Shown here in pieces: positions 7,871 to 16,256 of a stretch of DNA of 23,478 bases. The notes under the pieces are model-generated. The model had not been told where the DNA came from and did no database searches. It was given only the letters and a program-made list of their open reading frames with translations. Position 1 is the first letter of the stretch. Each line of letters begins with the position of its first letter. Position numbers and translations under genes: made by a program. This stretch comes from a virus, in IMG/VR virus record IMGVR_UViG_3300035698_004454, positions 1 through 23,478 of that record; one strand, written 5' to 3'.

Positions 7871-8596
7871 TTATAACAATTTTAACATGATTGATCCGTA
7901 TTCCGTATCTGTAGATGCGATCAATGCTGTACCAACCTTTGGTAATAGCTCAGCAGCGCCGTCTGCGACTACTTCAACTGCACCGTCCACGTTATCGGAA
8001 GCGACAACATCTAAGCCAACGGCTAGATTACCATCGTCTCTAATAGCACATGGTCCGGATACCTGCAACCAACCATAATAGTCGGCGGTCATAGCGTACA
8101 CGGCTACACCAACTGGTGCAGATGTTGCGGTTGTTGGATTGATAACAACTCCGTCAAGCGGATTTTTGAAGATGTCTACTGTAGTATCAGTAGTTAAGGC
8201 AACTTGGACCTCATCGTCAAGAGTTAGGGTCACGACAGCGGCTGTTGCTGCTGGATGACTGCTAATTCTATACATGTGTCCCTCGCCTGCGTCATCTGCG
8301 ATTGTCACGAAGCCATTAGTGTATTGGTTGGCTGTGACGGTTACTGTACCAACGGTAGTGATAGTCTTCGTACCTGCTGCGGTTGCGGCGACTGCCAAGT
8401 TGTGGTCTCCAGTATCCTGAGCGGGTGACTGTTGAAGTTTACCGGCTATTAATGCAGTGCCACCAGCCCGGCCGTAACGGAATGTTCTACCACCGCTACT
8501 GTGGACTAGTTCACCAAGGTTATGTAAGGCGCTTACGCTATCCTCATATAAACTTTGGGCTGCCACTGCTGGGCCAGTTCCTGTGATCTGAGTCAT
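7871..8596 (-). CDS. Capsid decoration / head fibre protein candidate
   Basis: 241 residues, rich in A, T, V and G with alternating beta strands. The N-terminus is MTQITGTGPAVAAQSLYEDS followed by HSSGGRTFRYGRAGGTALIA; the middle carries GTVTVTANQYTNGFVTIADD; the end, residues about 170-241, contains VYAMTADYYGWLQVSGPCA and DNVDGAVEVV. The pattern Y-G-W-L-Q-V-x-G with a following A-V-G-D/x-x-V region is common in phage proteins encoded just after the major capsid protein, often annotated as decoration or head fibre proteins. It lies two genes after the capsid gene, which agrees with that. No cleavage or enzymatic motif is visible. Confidence 0.65.
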   Translation of the reverse strand: MTQITGTGPAVAAQSLYEDSVSALHNLGELVHSSGGRTFRYGRAGGTALIAGKLQQSPAQDTGDHNLAVAATAAGTKTITTVGTVTVTANQYTNGFVTIADDAGEGHMYRISSHPAATAAVVTLTLDDEVQVALTTDTTVDIFKNPLDGVVINPTTATSAPVGVAVYAMTADYYGWLQVSGPCAIRDDGNLAVGLDVVASDNVDGAVEVVADGAAELLPKVGTALIASTDTEYGSIMLKLL

Positions 8597-8632
8597 AAAT
8601 CTGTTAGTTAGTTATTAAGGTTGAGTATTTGG

Positions 8633-9613
8633 TTATGTTACTGTCGGAGCGACGGCTAAACCAAGAACGTTAGCTGTGGAAGTGTATGATTGCATTTGGA
8701 TTCGACCAGATGCTGATGCTTCCCAATCTGTGATTCCAAGTCCTAAGAATGGAGTACCAGTCACAAGAACGTGGCCAGTAGCTGATTGTGCGGATAAGTC
8801 CATGCAACCTGTTACTGCTTGACCATCATTAGTTGAGAATGCATAGAATGAGCAGTTCTTAAACTCAACCCATCTATCGATCGCGCTTGTCCCGGTTAGC
8901 AATACATGATTCTGTGTTCCGGCTGTGTCAGCATGCATGATGAATCTTCCGTCTTCGAATACATTTCTAGATGCAGAACTTTCAAACTCTAGAGTAGCGT
9001 TAGCGGCTCCACGAGTGAATGTGTCTGACCCGAATGTACAACCTCCGAAGTAGTTTTCTTGACCACCATTGATGTTCAAGGCTCTCCAAGGGGTTGAGTC
9101 GGCAGAAGTAGCGTTTGATGTACCTTTGAAATCAACTCCTAAGAATGAGTTGTAATGTCCGGTAACAGAAACGGTCTCGTCAATGTCTGCTGAACTAGTT
9201 AGGGTGATTCCTTTGAACATGCAACCATTTTCACTAATTGTCAATGATCCGCCTGTGCCAAATGTAATACCCGCTCTAGCGTCCTGCACGGTCGGTGCAG
9301 CATTTCCTACAAGATGAGTAAATCTCTTTGCCCAATCTATAGCAGTAGTTTCAGCAGTCCTACCAGTACCACCGGTTGAGGCTACAATAACTACGTCATT
9401 CTGTCCACTAACGCAAGCGTCATAAGCAACTGCGATTGTTTTGAATGCATCGTTTTGTGATCGTCCAGCGTTGGCTGTGTCATTTCCGCCTGTTGGGTCA
9501 ACATAGAATATGTTACCAACATAGGGAAGTCCGACCATTCCGGCGATATCTTCCGGATAGATTTTTGCTCCATACTTTAATGCTGGAGTGTAATCTCTTA
9601 GCTTTTTAGCCAT
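8633..9613 (-). CDS. Parallel beta-helix virion protein
   Basis: 326 residues. Residues about 35-66 carry the classical entry to a right-handed beta-helix: NIFYVDPTGGNDTANAGRSQ followed by DAFKTIAVAYDAC. Regular short strands with N, G and hydrophobic rungs follow (SENGCMFKGITLT, GHYNSFLGVDFKG, GGQENYFGGCTF, SSASRNVFEDGRF, RWVEFKNCSFYAFS), typical of pectin-lyase-like folds. Phages use this fold in tailspikes and surface proteins, some with glycan-degrading activity; no catalytic residues can be assigned here. The position directly after the major capsid gene favours a head-surface component over a tailspike. A reasonable Shine-Dalgarno sequence (AAAGGA) precedes the ATG by about 11 bases. 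Confidence 0.75.
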   Translation of the reverse strand: MAKKLRDYTPALKYGAKIYPEDIAGMVGLPYVGNIFYVDPTGGNDTANAGRSQNDAFKTIAVAYDACVSGQNDVVIVASTGGTGRTAETTAIDWAKRFTHLVGNAAPTVQDARAGITFGTGGSLTISENGCMFKGITLTSSADIDETVSVTGHYNSFLGVDFKGTSNATSADSTPWRALNINGGQENYFGGCTFGSDTFTRGAANATLEFESSASRNVFEDGRFIMHADTAGTQNHVLLTGTSAIDRWVEFKNCSFYAFSTNDGQAVTGCMDLSAQSATGHVLVTGTPFLGLGITDWEASASGRIQMQSYTSTANVLGLAVAPTVT

Positions 9614-9686
9614 GTAATTATTTCCTTTATATTTCTCCCTCTCTCGTGGCCGTTAGCCCGAGGTAAAAGGCGAAACAATTAGTTAT

Positions 9687-10706
9687 TTAAATTCCTGTGA
9701 TTCCTGTCAACTTACCATGTCTCTTTGGATTCTTGGTAATGAACTGTCCACCGAAGTAGATGTGTCCAACAACTCCTGCAGCATTAGCTGGAATAATCCA
9801 GTCACTCCATGAGAAACCTAATCCCATTGGTGCGCCGTAGTCGTTACCCTCAATCTGAGACTTATAAGCAACTGGCTTTGCCATCTTATAAGGCAATGCA
9901 TACCAATCTAAGTCGTCTTCTCGAACTGCGATAAATGCACCACTTGTACATTTTTCATCCATCAAGATTGGTTTACCATTGTAAGACAATGCTGTGAAAC
10001 CAGTTCCGCCTTGCAAACCTTTCATCAAGGAAGCATCTTTTGTGATTCTTTCTTGAGGTCTTAATAGTTGACCGTAGTAATTAAATACTGCTTCAGTAGT
10101 GTAGAAAGCTGATGGCTTCTGAGCGCCAGATGCACAATTGATCCACAATGTGTCTACTTTAGCAAGAGTTAATGTACCACCAGAAGCGGTAACAGTACCC
10201 TGCAAAGTGTCGTATGTGGCTCTGCTTAATCCACCAATGTTTGCGACAGAAGTTCCGTCATCTACTAACGCTCCAAGACCCAATGGATCCTTTGATGCGT
10301 TGCCGGTACCGTCGCCGTAGAAGATAGTGCCTAAGTCATCGGCCATGTCTTCTGTGTCAGATTGGATAGTTAACTTCATCAAGTCTAGAATCTTTTCGTC
10401 AGTATCAGCTACTGAAAGCTCATCACCGGGCAGTGCGCAGGTGATCTGATAGAATGATGGAGTGAACTCCATGTATTGACGATTATCTGTAGCTGCTACA
10501 GAGAATGTATCAAAACCTCTGAATGATTGTCCAGTAGTATTTTTCGAAACCTTTACAGGTACTCGCAAAGTTCTACCGCTCCACTTTTTAGCAGCGCGTA
10601 CAACACGCTGGAAAAGCACGTTTGATCCTAAGATCGTATCAACCACGAAAGGCAGGTAACTAGTCTGCACTGTGGTTTGGACTCTTTGTCCGTATAATTC
10701 AGCCAT
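9687..10706 (-). CDS. Major capsid protein
   Basis: 339 residues, a usual size for a phage major capsid protein. It starts MAELYGQRVQTTVQTSYLPF; residues about 42-75 (KKWSGRTLRVPVKVSKNTTG, then SFRGFDTFSVAATDNRQYME) and the segment YQITCALPGDELSVADTDEK resemble the N-arm and E-loop/spine-helix layout of HK97-fold capsid proteins. Later segments include GDGTGNASKDPLGLGALVDD, NYYGQLLRPQERITKDASLM and the C-terminal GHIYFGGQFITKNPKRHGK. It follows the scaffold candidate and precedes surface proteins, the standard head-gene order. The assignment rests on size, composition and order, not on a database match. No obvious prohead protease gene accompanies it and no cleavage site is evident. Confidence 0.82.
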   Translation of the reverse strand: MAELYGQRVQTTVQTSYLPFVVDTILGSNVLFQRVVRAAKKWSGRTLRVPVKVSKNTTGQSFRGFDTFSVAATDNRQYMEFTPSFYQITCALPGDELSVADTDEKILDLMKLTIQSDTEDMADDLGTIFYGDGTGNASKDPLGLGALVDDGTSVANIGGLSRATYDTLQGTVTASGGTLTLAKVDTLWINCASGAQKPSAFYTTEAVFNYYGQLLRPQERITKDASLMKGLQGGTGFTALSYNGKPILMDEKCTSGAFIAVREDDLDWYALPYKMAKPVAYKSQIEGNDYGAPMGLGFSWSDWIIPANAAGVVGHIYFGGQFITKNPKRHGKLTGITGI

Positions 10707-10754
10707 TTTAAGGTGGTTATTTCTTAAGGTTTGAATATGCCGCCACCTATTATC

Positions 10755-11522
10755 TTACCAGGGTCTATCCTGCTGGAAGTCCTTTGTTGTTTTATAGTTT
10801 GCGGGCTTACTCTCTCCTGTAGGCTCTGATGTTGTGGCCCCGGCGATCTTCTTTCGAGTCTTGCCGTTTCCGGCTGGCTTTGATGCGCTTTGCTGCATTA
10901 TTGCCCAACCTGCACGATAATTCCATTGGCCCTTAGAGTCAACTAAATCATTGTCCATCACAGTCTTAAGAAGCTTGTTCGAGTCAACCTTACCTCCGCT
11001 TGGGTTAAGAGTGGTATCACTCTCAATAGCAGCGATTGCATTTTTCATGTAAGTAGTTGCTTTTTCAACAGCCTTTGTCTCGCTTAGCTTTGTATCCTCG
11101 GCGCGCTTGACAGCACGTTCTTCCGCGGACTTAATCTCAGCGTCACGATCAGCTCTGTAAGCATTCCACTGTTCTTGGTCTCCTCCGAACCATGAGGGTA
11201 TTTCGGTGTTAACCTTATTCTCCTCACGTTTATTAGAGAAATCTTCTCTAATAGATTTTAGATCATCCTGATGGCGGGTCTCCTGGTCGTTAAACCTGTC
11301 GTCCCATTCTTGCTCACGCTTTTTCCATCTTGGATGCTCATGAAATGGAGTGTCTTTATGCGGGTCTTCCGGCTGAGTATTTGGATCCTCGTCCCCCTCA
11401 GTCGATGGGTTTTCTACTCCATTGTTTGATTCAGCTGGCGGGGCCTGGGAGTTGTCATTCTCCGCTGCCGGGGTGATAGGGATTTCTCCCTCTACCGGCA
11501 CGTCTGCCATTAACTCTGTCAT
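10755..11522 (-). CDS. Scaffold protein candidate
   Basis: 255 residues, highly polar. Residues 1-65 are acidic and disordered with P, E and N (VEGEIPITPAAENDNSQAPP, PSTEGDEDPNTQPEDPHKD). Residues about 66-170 are charged helix or coiled coil (WKKREQEWDDRFNDQETRH, DAEIKSAEERAVKRAEDTKL). The last 40 residues are basic (GNGKTRKKIAGATTSEP, NYKTTKDFQQDRPW), as in many scaffolds whose C-terminus contacts the capsid protein. It lies between portal and capsid genes, where scaffolds are encoded. There is no protease motif, so a fused maturation protease is unlikely. It is headed by the strongest promoter-like sequence in the window. Confidence 0.75.
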   Translation of the reverse strand: MTELMADVPVEGEIPITPAAENDNSQAPPAESNNGVENPSTEGDEDPNTQPEDPHKDTPFHEHPRWKKREQEWDDRFNDQETRHQDDLKSIREDFSNKREENKVNTEIPSWFGGDQEQWNAYRADRDAEIKSAEERAVKRAEDTKLSETKAVEKATTYMKNAIAAIESDTTLNPSGGKVDSNKLLKTVMDNDLVDSKGQWNYRAGWAIMQQSASKPAGNGKTRKKIAGATTSEPTGESKPANYKTTKDFQQDRPW

Positions 11523-11595
11523 AAGTATTTGGGTTATTAATGCGATCCACTATTTGCTTGCGGCACCGTAGAACGAGAGTGCACTCATTAGTTTG

Positions 11596-11625
11596 ATTAT
11601 AATAAATTAGTTAATTAGTTGTCAA
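11596..11625 (-). promoter_or_regulatory. Consensus sigma70-type promoter before the scaffold/capsid genes
   Basis: On the minus strand TTGACA (11625-11620) and TATAAT (11601-11596) are both perfect, separated by 18 A/T-rich bases. The predicted start near 11589 leaves a leader of about 65 bases before the ATG at 11522, containing the palindrome GAGTGCACTC. It lies in the 108-base spacer after the portal stop, so it would give extra transcription of scaffold, capsid and decoration genes, which are needed in high copy. Confidence 0.75.
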
Positions 11626-11630
11626 ATGAA

Positions 11631-13580
11631 CTACTCGTTTGTTTTTATTGAATTGATTGATATCTTACCATTCTCCTTGGCCAGGTCATTCTTTATCTCC
11701 TTTTCTGATTTAAGGTTGTCGTGGATAGCAATGCCCTCTGGATCAAGCTTGATTCCGGCTTGCTCTGCTAGTTGAGCCTGTCCTGCTGGTGGTAGGTCTT
11801 TGTAACTGATTGATCTTGATGGTGCGTCTGGTGCTTGGGCTTCATTCTTGGCCTGCATAACCTGCTGAACCCTAGTATCGGTCTTAAATAGGATGTCCGG
11901 GGCGTTAGCTTCTAGCCATACATTAGCAGCCATTTCTTCCGGGTTGGAGTAGTCCAGGGCCTTGTAGAGGTCAATCAGCGACATCTTACCGGCTGCAGAT
12001 AACTCTATTGCCTGGTTCGCCATTGCGGTGCTGTCCTTTGGTAGTAGTGACCCCTCTTTGACGCTGATAATAACTTTTGGAGTTTTTTGCTTGCCGTATC
12101 GATCGTCATAGACATATAGCATTTGGACAAACCAGTTATATAAACTGTCAGCCATCTGCTCTAGGTATTCACTGAACCCTCCGCCAATTCTGTCGGTGTC
12201 AAGGACTCTGTTCTGTATCTTGCCCCGCACTGTCTTCTCTGACGATAGTCCGGCCGAGCTAGATCCGGATGTGCCGAATATGTCTCTCATTCTTGTCCGA
12301 GTATCTTGCAATTGAACGTATATATCATTTGGAAGTCCGGGCGCACTCATCCTGGTGACTGCGTCGTTCACGGCTCCGGTTGGTATAAATATAGTACCGC
12401 CTTTTCTAAGCGCTGTTGTTACTCCTTTGGCCTGCTGCTGGGTTAGTCCTGATCGCTCTCCAGATACAACCATTCCGCCATTCATACTGTCTGCATTCTT
12501 GTCGATCTGTCGTATTCGCTTGTTTACCAGGTCCTGGCTGGCCAAATTCTGTCCGATCAGTGATGTCTCATCGACTGGTTGCTTGCCCAGGTTGAATACA
12601 GATAGCAACACGTACGGTTTCTGTGGTGTTGGTAGGTGGTTTACTCCCTGGATTGTCTCCATTAAAACCTCTCCCTTTTCGTCTAGTTGCGGTTGTCCAT
12701 GGTCACTGTATGGTGCTTCTTTTTCTGTAGCATAGTTCCAATGAGGGTTTTTAACCTTAAGTAATACCTGCGCGTCTTTGATCGTCCAGCACATGTACTC
12801 GTTGGTCCACCATTCGATGAATCCTATCTCGGTTCCAAGTGCTTTACCTTTTTTGTCGTCCACCATCTTATTGATTAGCGCGACGGCTCCATCCTCGCCT
12901 CCGACCGCTTCAAGTATATCGATTATCTTAGCTGCTGGTAGTTTTCTTACTTCTCCAATAAACTCGCCGGAGTATCCGTCTTCGTCTACGTTAGCTTCCG
13001 GGTCTAGAATAAGTTTGCCGGGTCTAATGACTCTGGCTGTTGGGATATCTTTGTCCAGGTCCCATCCTGCTTTTATTGCACCCAATAGATAGATTGCCCA
13101 ATGTCTTGCGGCCTTTTTCATCTTTAGCCTTATAACAATCTCGGAAGCTATCTCTCCTAGCTCCTTTTTCAAGTTGGTAGCGTATGCAAGGTTTTCCGGG
13201 GTCTGTTCTACTGCCCTGGATAGAGTTACTTGCGGATCCGGGTTTCTTCGAGTGACCTGCGGTAGGTATGTTTCTAATGATTCGAATATAACATTGTCAA
13301 CCAGACCACGCTTCTTATAGTTTTGGGGCATGTCGAACTGTTTGCCTCTCCAGTAGTTTTCGTTTTCTTTTCCGTGTTCAACAAACTTTGTTTTGACTTC
13401 TGATTCATTCCACTTCTTCTCCCATTGAGTGGTTAAACGTAAAAGCTCCTCATTGTCCATGTCGACAGTGAGTTCTTGAAGCTTGTCTGATACTACTCCC
13501 TCCCCGGTCTCGGTATCATCAGAGCCTAGTGCTTTGTTGATGTTTCGTCCTAGGGAATAGAATGCGTCTAGTATAGCCAT
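11631..13580 (-). CDS. Portal protein
   Basis: 649 residues, within the range of long portal proteins such as the P22 type. The order terminase, portal, scaffold, capsid is diagnostic. Recognisable features are the N-terminal helical region with KENENYWRGKQFDMPQNYKK followed by NVIFESLETYLPQVTRRNPD, the beta-rich middle (RVIRPGKLILDPEANVDEDG; EIGFIEWWTNEYMCW), a stem-like helix (NLASQDLVNKRIRQIDKNAD), and DTRTRMRDIFGTSGSSSAG followed by VRGKIQNRVLDTDR. The C-terminal part is helical and polar (DTRVQQVMQAKNEAQAP). The protein forms the dodecameric DNA gate at the capsid vertex and docks the terminase. A promoter-like sequence lies immediately upstream. The gene is intact. Confidence 0.85.
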   Translation of the reverse strand: MAILDAFYSLGRNINKALGSDDTETGEGVVSDKLQELTVDMDNEELLRLTTQWEKKWNESEVKTKFVEHGKENENYWRGKQFDMPQNYKKRGLVDNVIFESLETYLPQVTRRNPDPQVTLSRAVEQTPENLAYATNLKKELGEIASEIVIRLKMKKAARHWAIYLLGAIKAGWDLDKDIPTARVIRPGKLILDPEANVDEDGYSGEFIGEVRKLPAAKIIDILEAVGGEDGAVALINKMVDDKKGKALGTEIGFIEWWTNEYMCWTIKDAQVLLKVKNPHWNYATEKEAPYSDHGQPQLDEKGEVLMETIQGVNHLPTPQKPYVLLSVFNLGKQPVDETSLIGQNLASQDLVNKRIRQIDKNADSMNGGMVVSGERSGLTQQQAKGVTTALRKGGTIFIPTGAVNDAVTRMSAPGLPNDIYVQLQDTRTRMRDIFGTSGSSSAGLSSEKTVRGKIQNRVLDTDRIGGGFSEYLEQMADSLYNWFVQMLYVYDDRYGKQKTPKVIISVKEGSLLPKDSTAMANQAIELSAAGKMSLIDLYKALDYSNPEEMAANVWLEANAPDILFKTDTRVQQVMQAKNEAQAPDAPSRSISYKDLPPAGQAQLAEQAGIKLDPEGIAIHDNLKSEKEIKNDLAKENGKISINSIKTNE

Positions 13581-13586
13581 AGATTT

Positions 13587-13615
13587 ATTATACTATTTTT
13601 TTAGATTGTCCACAA
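13587..13615 (-). promoter_or_regulatory. Possible promoter directly upstream of the portal gene
   Basis: A perfect TATAAT lies at 13592-13587 on the minus strand, 17 bases after TTGTGG (13615-13610), a weak -35 element. The expected transcription start falls about at the ATG (13580), so a transcript from here would have almost no leader. The 38-base spacer has no other feature. Confidence 0.4.
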
Positions 13616-13618
13616 GTA

Positions 13619-15361
13619 TTATTCATTACGCCAGTCTTCTTCGTCCTTGTCCCACCATTCTTCTTCTGTTTTTACGCCCTTTCCAAACATTTCTTCGGGG
13701 TCGAAGTCAACAGTCCCATCCGGGTTGACGACGTAACTATCTGCTGGTTTGTCCGGGTCTCCGCTAACGATACCGCCGGAGTCTCCGAATCTTGATATAC
13801 CAACCCTCCAATATATAGTGGCGTGTACCCAATCATCTCGATCGTTTCTTAGCCATTTATATCTTGGAACGTTCAGCGCGTTGTCATCATCAACAACTCG
13901 ATAGATATGAGACCAATGCAACCAGTAGTCATGCCAGTCTTCTATCATCCCACCGAATAGCTTCATCCTTTTGTCTCGCCACTCATCAACTGAAAGCTGA
14001 ATCATTCTGTTTCTATCCACGACTACGTTTCCACTCTCATCCTTTTCGCCCCAACGTATCAATTGCATTGTTTTCCTGTCTTGGGCGTAGTGGCATAGGA
14101 ACACTCGGCCGGGGTATGCTTCTCGTAGTTTTCTTGATCCGATGATATCTCCACCCTGATCTATTACCATTATACTATTTGGGAACGCTTTTAGGAAGTA
14201 TTCTAGTGTTTCGTTCAGCGCTAGCTTATTTACTTTGTCTGGCATGTAGTCTTTAACCTGCCCGAATCCTAGCAGTCCCTGCTTATTGCCATATACGTAT
14301 CTGAGGTCTATTCCGGTGTCAACACCGATGACCATCCTGCCCTGGTACAGATTCTTCTCGTCGGTCCAGGCTCCCTTAATCATGTCTTCTGTGACGCTGT
14401 TTCCGCCTCCGGAGTACGCCAGCCCTAGAACTTTGTTATAAAAATAGTCCATTGTCTGCTTGCCCTTTTGGACTTCGATAAACTTCTCGACTATATCTTG
14501 AGCCGTAACCCACGGGGCCATTAGCAACGATATGTGGTATCCGGACCATTTGGCGTTTTCCTTGCCCTTTTTGACCCTCCACTCGCCCACTGCTCGATCG
14601 TTTGGTTCCAGGACGGCCTTGCATTTCTTACACTTGAACTCCATGGTCTCCATGTCAATGCTCATCTTCTTTTCGTCTTCTGTATCCCAGGTAAGCATTT
14701 GCCACTTATCACAGTGCGGGCATTTAATGAACCATTCTTTTTGATCAGATAGATTCCACTCAACGTCTACTCCACTGTTTGGGACGCTGGGATGACTGAA
14801 CACATGGGTCTGCTTAAACTTAGAATGCTGCAGTCTGGCCTGGTAGTCAGCTACAACGTCTTGTTTTGAAGAGTCTTTTTCGTCATGGACTAATCTATCG
14901 GCTGTGACCATGATCGCCGCTTTCTTGGTCCACGTTCCACGGAAGTATACCATACTTAAGCCGATTTGTTTTTGCTCGATAGTATCCTTATCTGTTGTCA
15001 GCCCGCTTAGGTGGGGATTGTTTGAGATTATTCAATTTACTTTACCACCCACGAAAACAGAGACGTCAGCGTCACTTGGTAGGGTATAGATTATATCCAT
15101 CCGGTGATTCTCTGCGTCTCTTATGCTTTTCAGTATTTCCAGTGTACTCAACCCAATCTGCGCCGCCTTGGTTACTACTAGGTTATCGCTTTGGTCGTTG
15201 TAGATGTCAATTAAGAACTGATGTTTGAGCCATTCTATTCGCTCGCCCTTTTCGTTCTTGATCTGGTAGTAGTCTATCCATGCGTCAACGTTCAGAGCTG
15301 CCAACTCCTTTGAGTCTAGCTCCGGACTTCCACTGCTCTTTTTATTCTCCGGCTTGCTCAT
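13619..15361 (-). CDS. Large terminase subunit (GpA-like), interrupted by an in-frame TGA
   Basis: DNA-packaging ATPase and nuclease. From ATG 15361 to TAA 13619 there is one frame of 581 codons with one internal TGA at 15032-15034. Before it are 109 residues with a variant Walker A (KAAQIGLST, 65-73); after it come IISNNPHLSGLTTDKD and, from an internal ATG at 14953, a Walker B-like VTADRLVHDE, a zinc pair CPHC...CKKC typical of GpA-type terminases, and an RNase H-like nuclease part (VIGVDTGIDLR; VIDQGGD). Reinitiation at 14953 would remove 26 conserved-looking residues and separate Walker A from the rest. So this is readthrough, a nonsense mutation, a sequence error, or a genuinely split protein. 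The start overlaps the upstream gene by 20 bases. Confidence 0.85.
15032..15034 (-). other. In-frame TGA codon in the terminase gene
   Basis: The codons read GTA AAT TGA ATA ATC in the terminase frame. The reading frame is otherwise continuous for 471 sense codons downstream. One transition from CGA (Arg) would create it. TGA is not generally recoded here, since two ATGA gene overlaps use it as stop and no other large gene contains it. Confidence 0.8.
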
Positions 15362-15611
15362 TAGTTTGTGCTTGATTTTCTATTGAGTACGATCCGTCTT
15401 CCCAAACAGTTCTGACCTCTCCACAGAGTGGGCATCCTACCCTGGCTCCATAGATATCACGGATTGGCACCACAACGTCTGGCGCGGTTGAGTTAGAAGA
15501 AAACTGCTTTGTAGCGCTCCCTCTAGTCACTTGCTCGATTACAACAAACTGATGTTGACATTTTGGTTTACTATCAGTCGACAATGTATCTACTTCAATT
15601 GGTACTGGCAT
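15342..15611 (-). CDS. Small zinc-binding protein upstream of the terminase
   Basis: 89 residues. The N-terminus MPVPIEVDTLSTDSKPKCQH supplies C18 and H20; C61 and C64 come from GCPLCGEVRTVWEDGSY, giving a C-x-H...C-x2-C set that could bind one zinc ion. The centre (RGSATKQFSSNSTAPDVVV) is polar. No enzymatic domain is recognised. It starts at a TAATATG junction with the metallopeptidase candidate and overlaps the terminase start by 20 bases, so it is co-translated with the packaging genes and may assist terminase or DNA handling; that is inference. Confidence 0.7.
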   Translation of the reverse strand: MPVPIEVDTLSTDSKPKCQHQFVVIEQVTRGSATKQFSSNSTAPDVVVPIRDIYGARVGCPLCGEVRTVWEDGSYSIENQAQTNEQAGE

Positions 15612-15612
15612 A

Positions 15613-16146
15613 TTATTTGTTTCTAGCGAATGATTTAATTAGCTTTGTTGCACCTTGGTGATCGATTGCCTCACCGTATAGCGGACCACACAGTGACATT
15701 GCTAGGTCCCAGAGGTATCTTGATCGCTTATTCCGGTCAGTCACTATCTTACACACCTCATCATATTGCCTTGCGTATCCTTTGGCTTCTTGGTCTAGTC
15801 TGAACTCTGGCTCTCGGAGATACCTGCCCCACCATAGAGCCGGTGTCATTCGCATCATCTTTGGCCCAGACTTAAAGGTGCTTGGGCCGACTGACCCTGT
15901 TTTATAGACGATGAGAGCCTTTTGTTGTTTCATGTGGATCTTCTCATGCTCGATTATCTCAGCCGGGATCTCTAGCTTCTCCGGGTTATAAATTGCATCG
16001 CCGTAAGTATAGAATACTCCGGATGGCTTGATCTTGAGCGCCGCGCATAGATTTCTGTAGATTGGTGGCTTCTTCTCAATGATCTTAACGTCTTCGTCTT
16101 TGTCGAGGAACTTTGGCTTGACCCTGTTCCAAAATGATGTTCTCAT
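15613..16146 (-). CDS. Putative zinc metallopeptidase (HExxH)
   Basis: 177 residues. Residues 67-71 are HEKIH, matching the HExxH zinc-binding helix, followed at residues 112-120 by EPEFRLDQE, whose glutamates could give the third ligand as in gluzincin-like peptidases. The order I-I-E-H-E-K-I-H-M-K-Q-Q then W-W-G-R-Y-L-R-E-P-E-F-R-L-D-Q-E-A-K-G-Y is a coherent pattern, not a chance motif. The C-terminus (RYLWDLAMSLCGPLYGEAID) is hydrophobic. It may be a virion or head-maturation peptidase, or act on host proteins; no substrate can be named. The start is directly preceded by three tandem TAATCAA units instead of a Shine-Dalgarno sequence. Confidence 0.7.
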   Translation of the reverse strand: MRTSFWNRVKPKFLDKDEDVKIIEKKPPIYRNLCAALKIKPSGVFYTYGDAIYNPEKLEIPAEIIEHEKIHMKQQKALIVYKTGSVGPSTFKSGPKMMRMTPALWWGRYLREPEFRLDQEAKGYARQYDEVCKIVTDRNKRSRYLWDLAMSLCGPLYGEAIDHQGATKLIKSFARNK

Positions 16147-16167
16147 TTGATTATTGATTATTGATTA
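16147..16167 (-). repeat. Three tandem copies of TAATCAA before a start codon
   Basis: On the minus strand the 7-mer TAATCAA occurs three times without gaps and runs straight into the ATG at 16146. It occupies the ribosome-binding position. Single copies of the related 8-mer ATAATCAA lie upstream of three other genes (17588, 23148, 23352). Confidence 0.8.
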
Positions 16168-16175
16168 TTTACTCG

Positions 16176-16256
16176 TTAACCCAACTAGATGTAATGATAG
16201 TATTTACGATGCTTGGTGTTGTAGAAAAGAACGTTTTTTTGTGTTAGTTGGATCAA
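16176..16256 (-). other. Long-stem inverted repeat in the 16147-16320 spacer
   Basis: TTGATCCAACTA (16256-16245) can pair with TAGTTGGGTTAA (16187-16176) over 12 bp with two G-U pairs, enclosing 57 bases. Upstream in the same spacer, GCCAGC and GCTGGC can pair, in competition with an inner CAGCT/AGCTG hairpin. This could be an untranslated leader or attenuator. No clear sigma70 promoter is visible in it. Confidence 0.4.

Noticed and set aside
9614-9686. Stem-loop in the spacer after the capsid gene (CTCG...CGAG with GGC/GCC inside)
   Set aside because: The stem is short and no U-run follows; not enough to call a terminator.
14436-14624. Extra minus-strand frames inside the terminase, methyltransferase and other large genes
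   Set aside because: They overlap strongly supported coding sequence in another frame and have no independent evidence.
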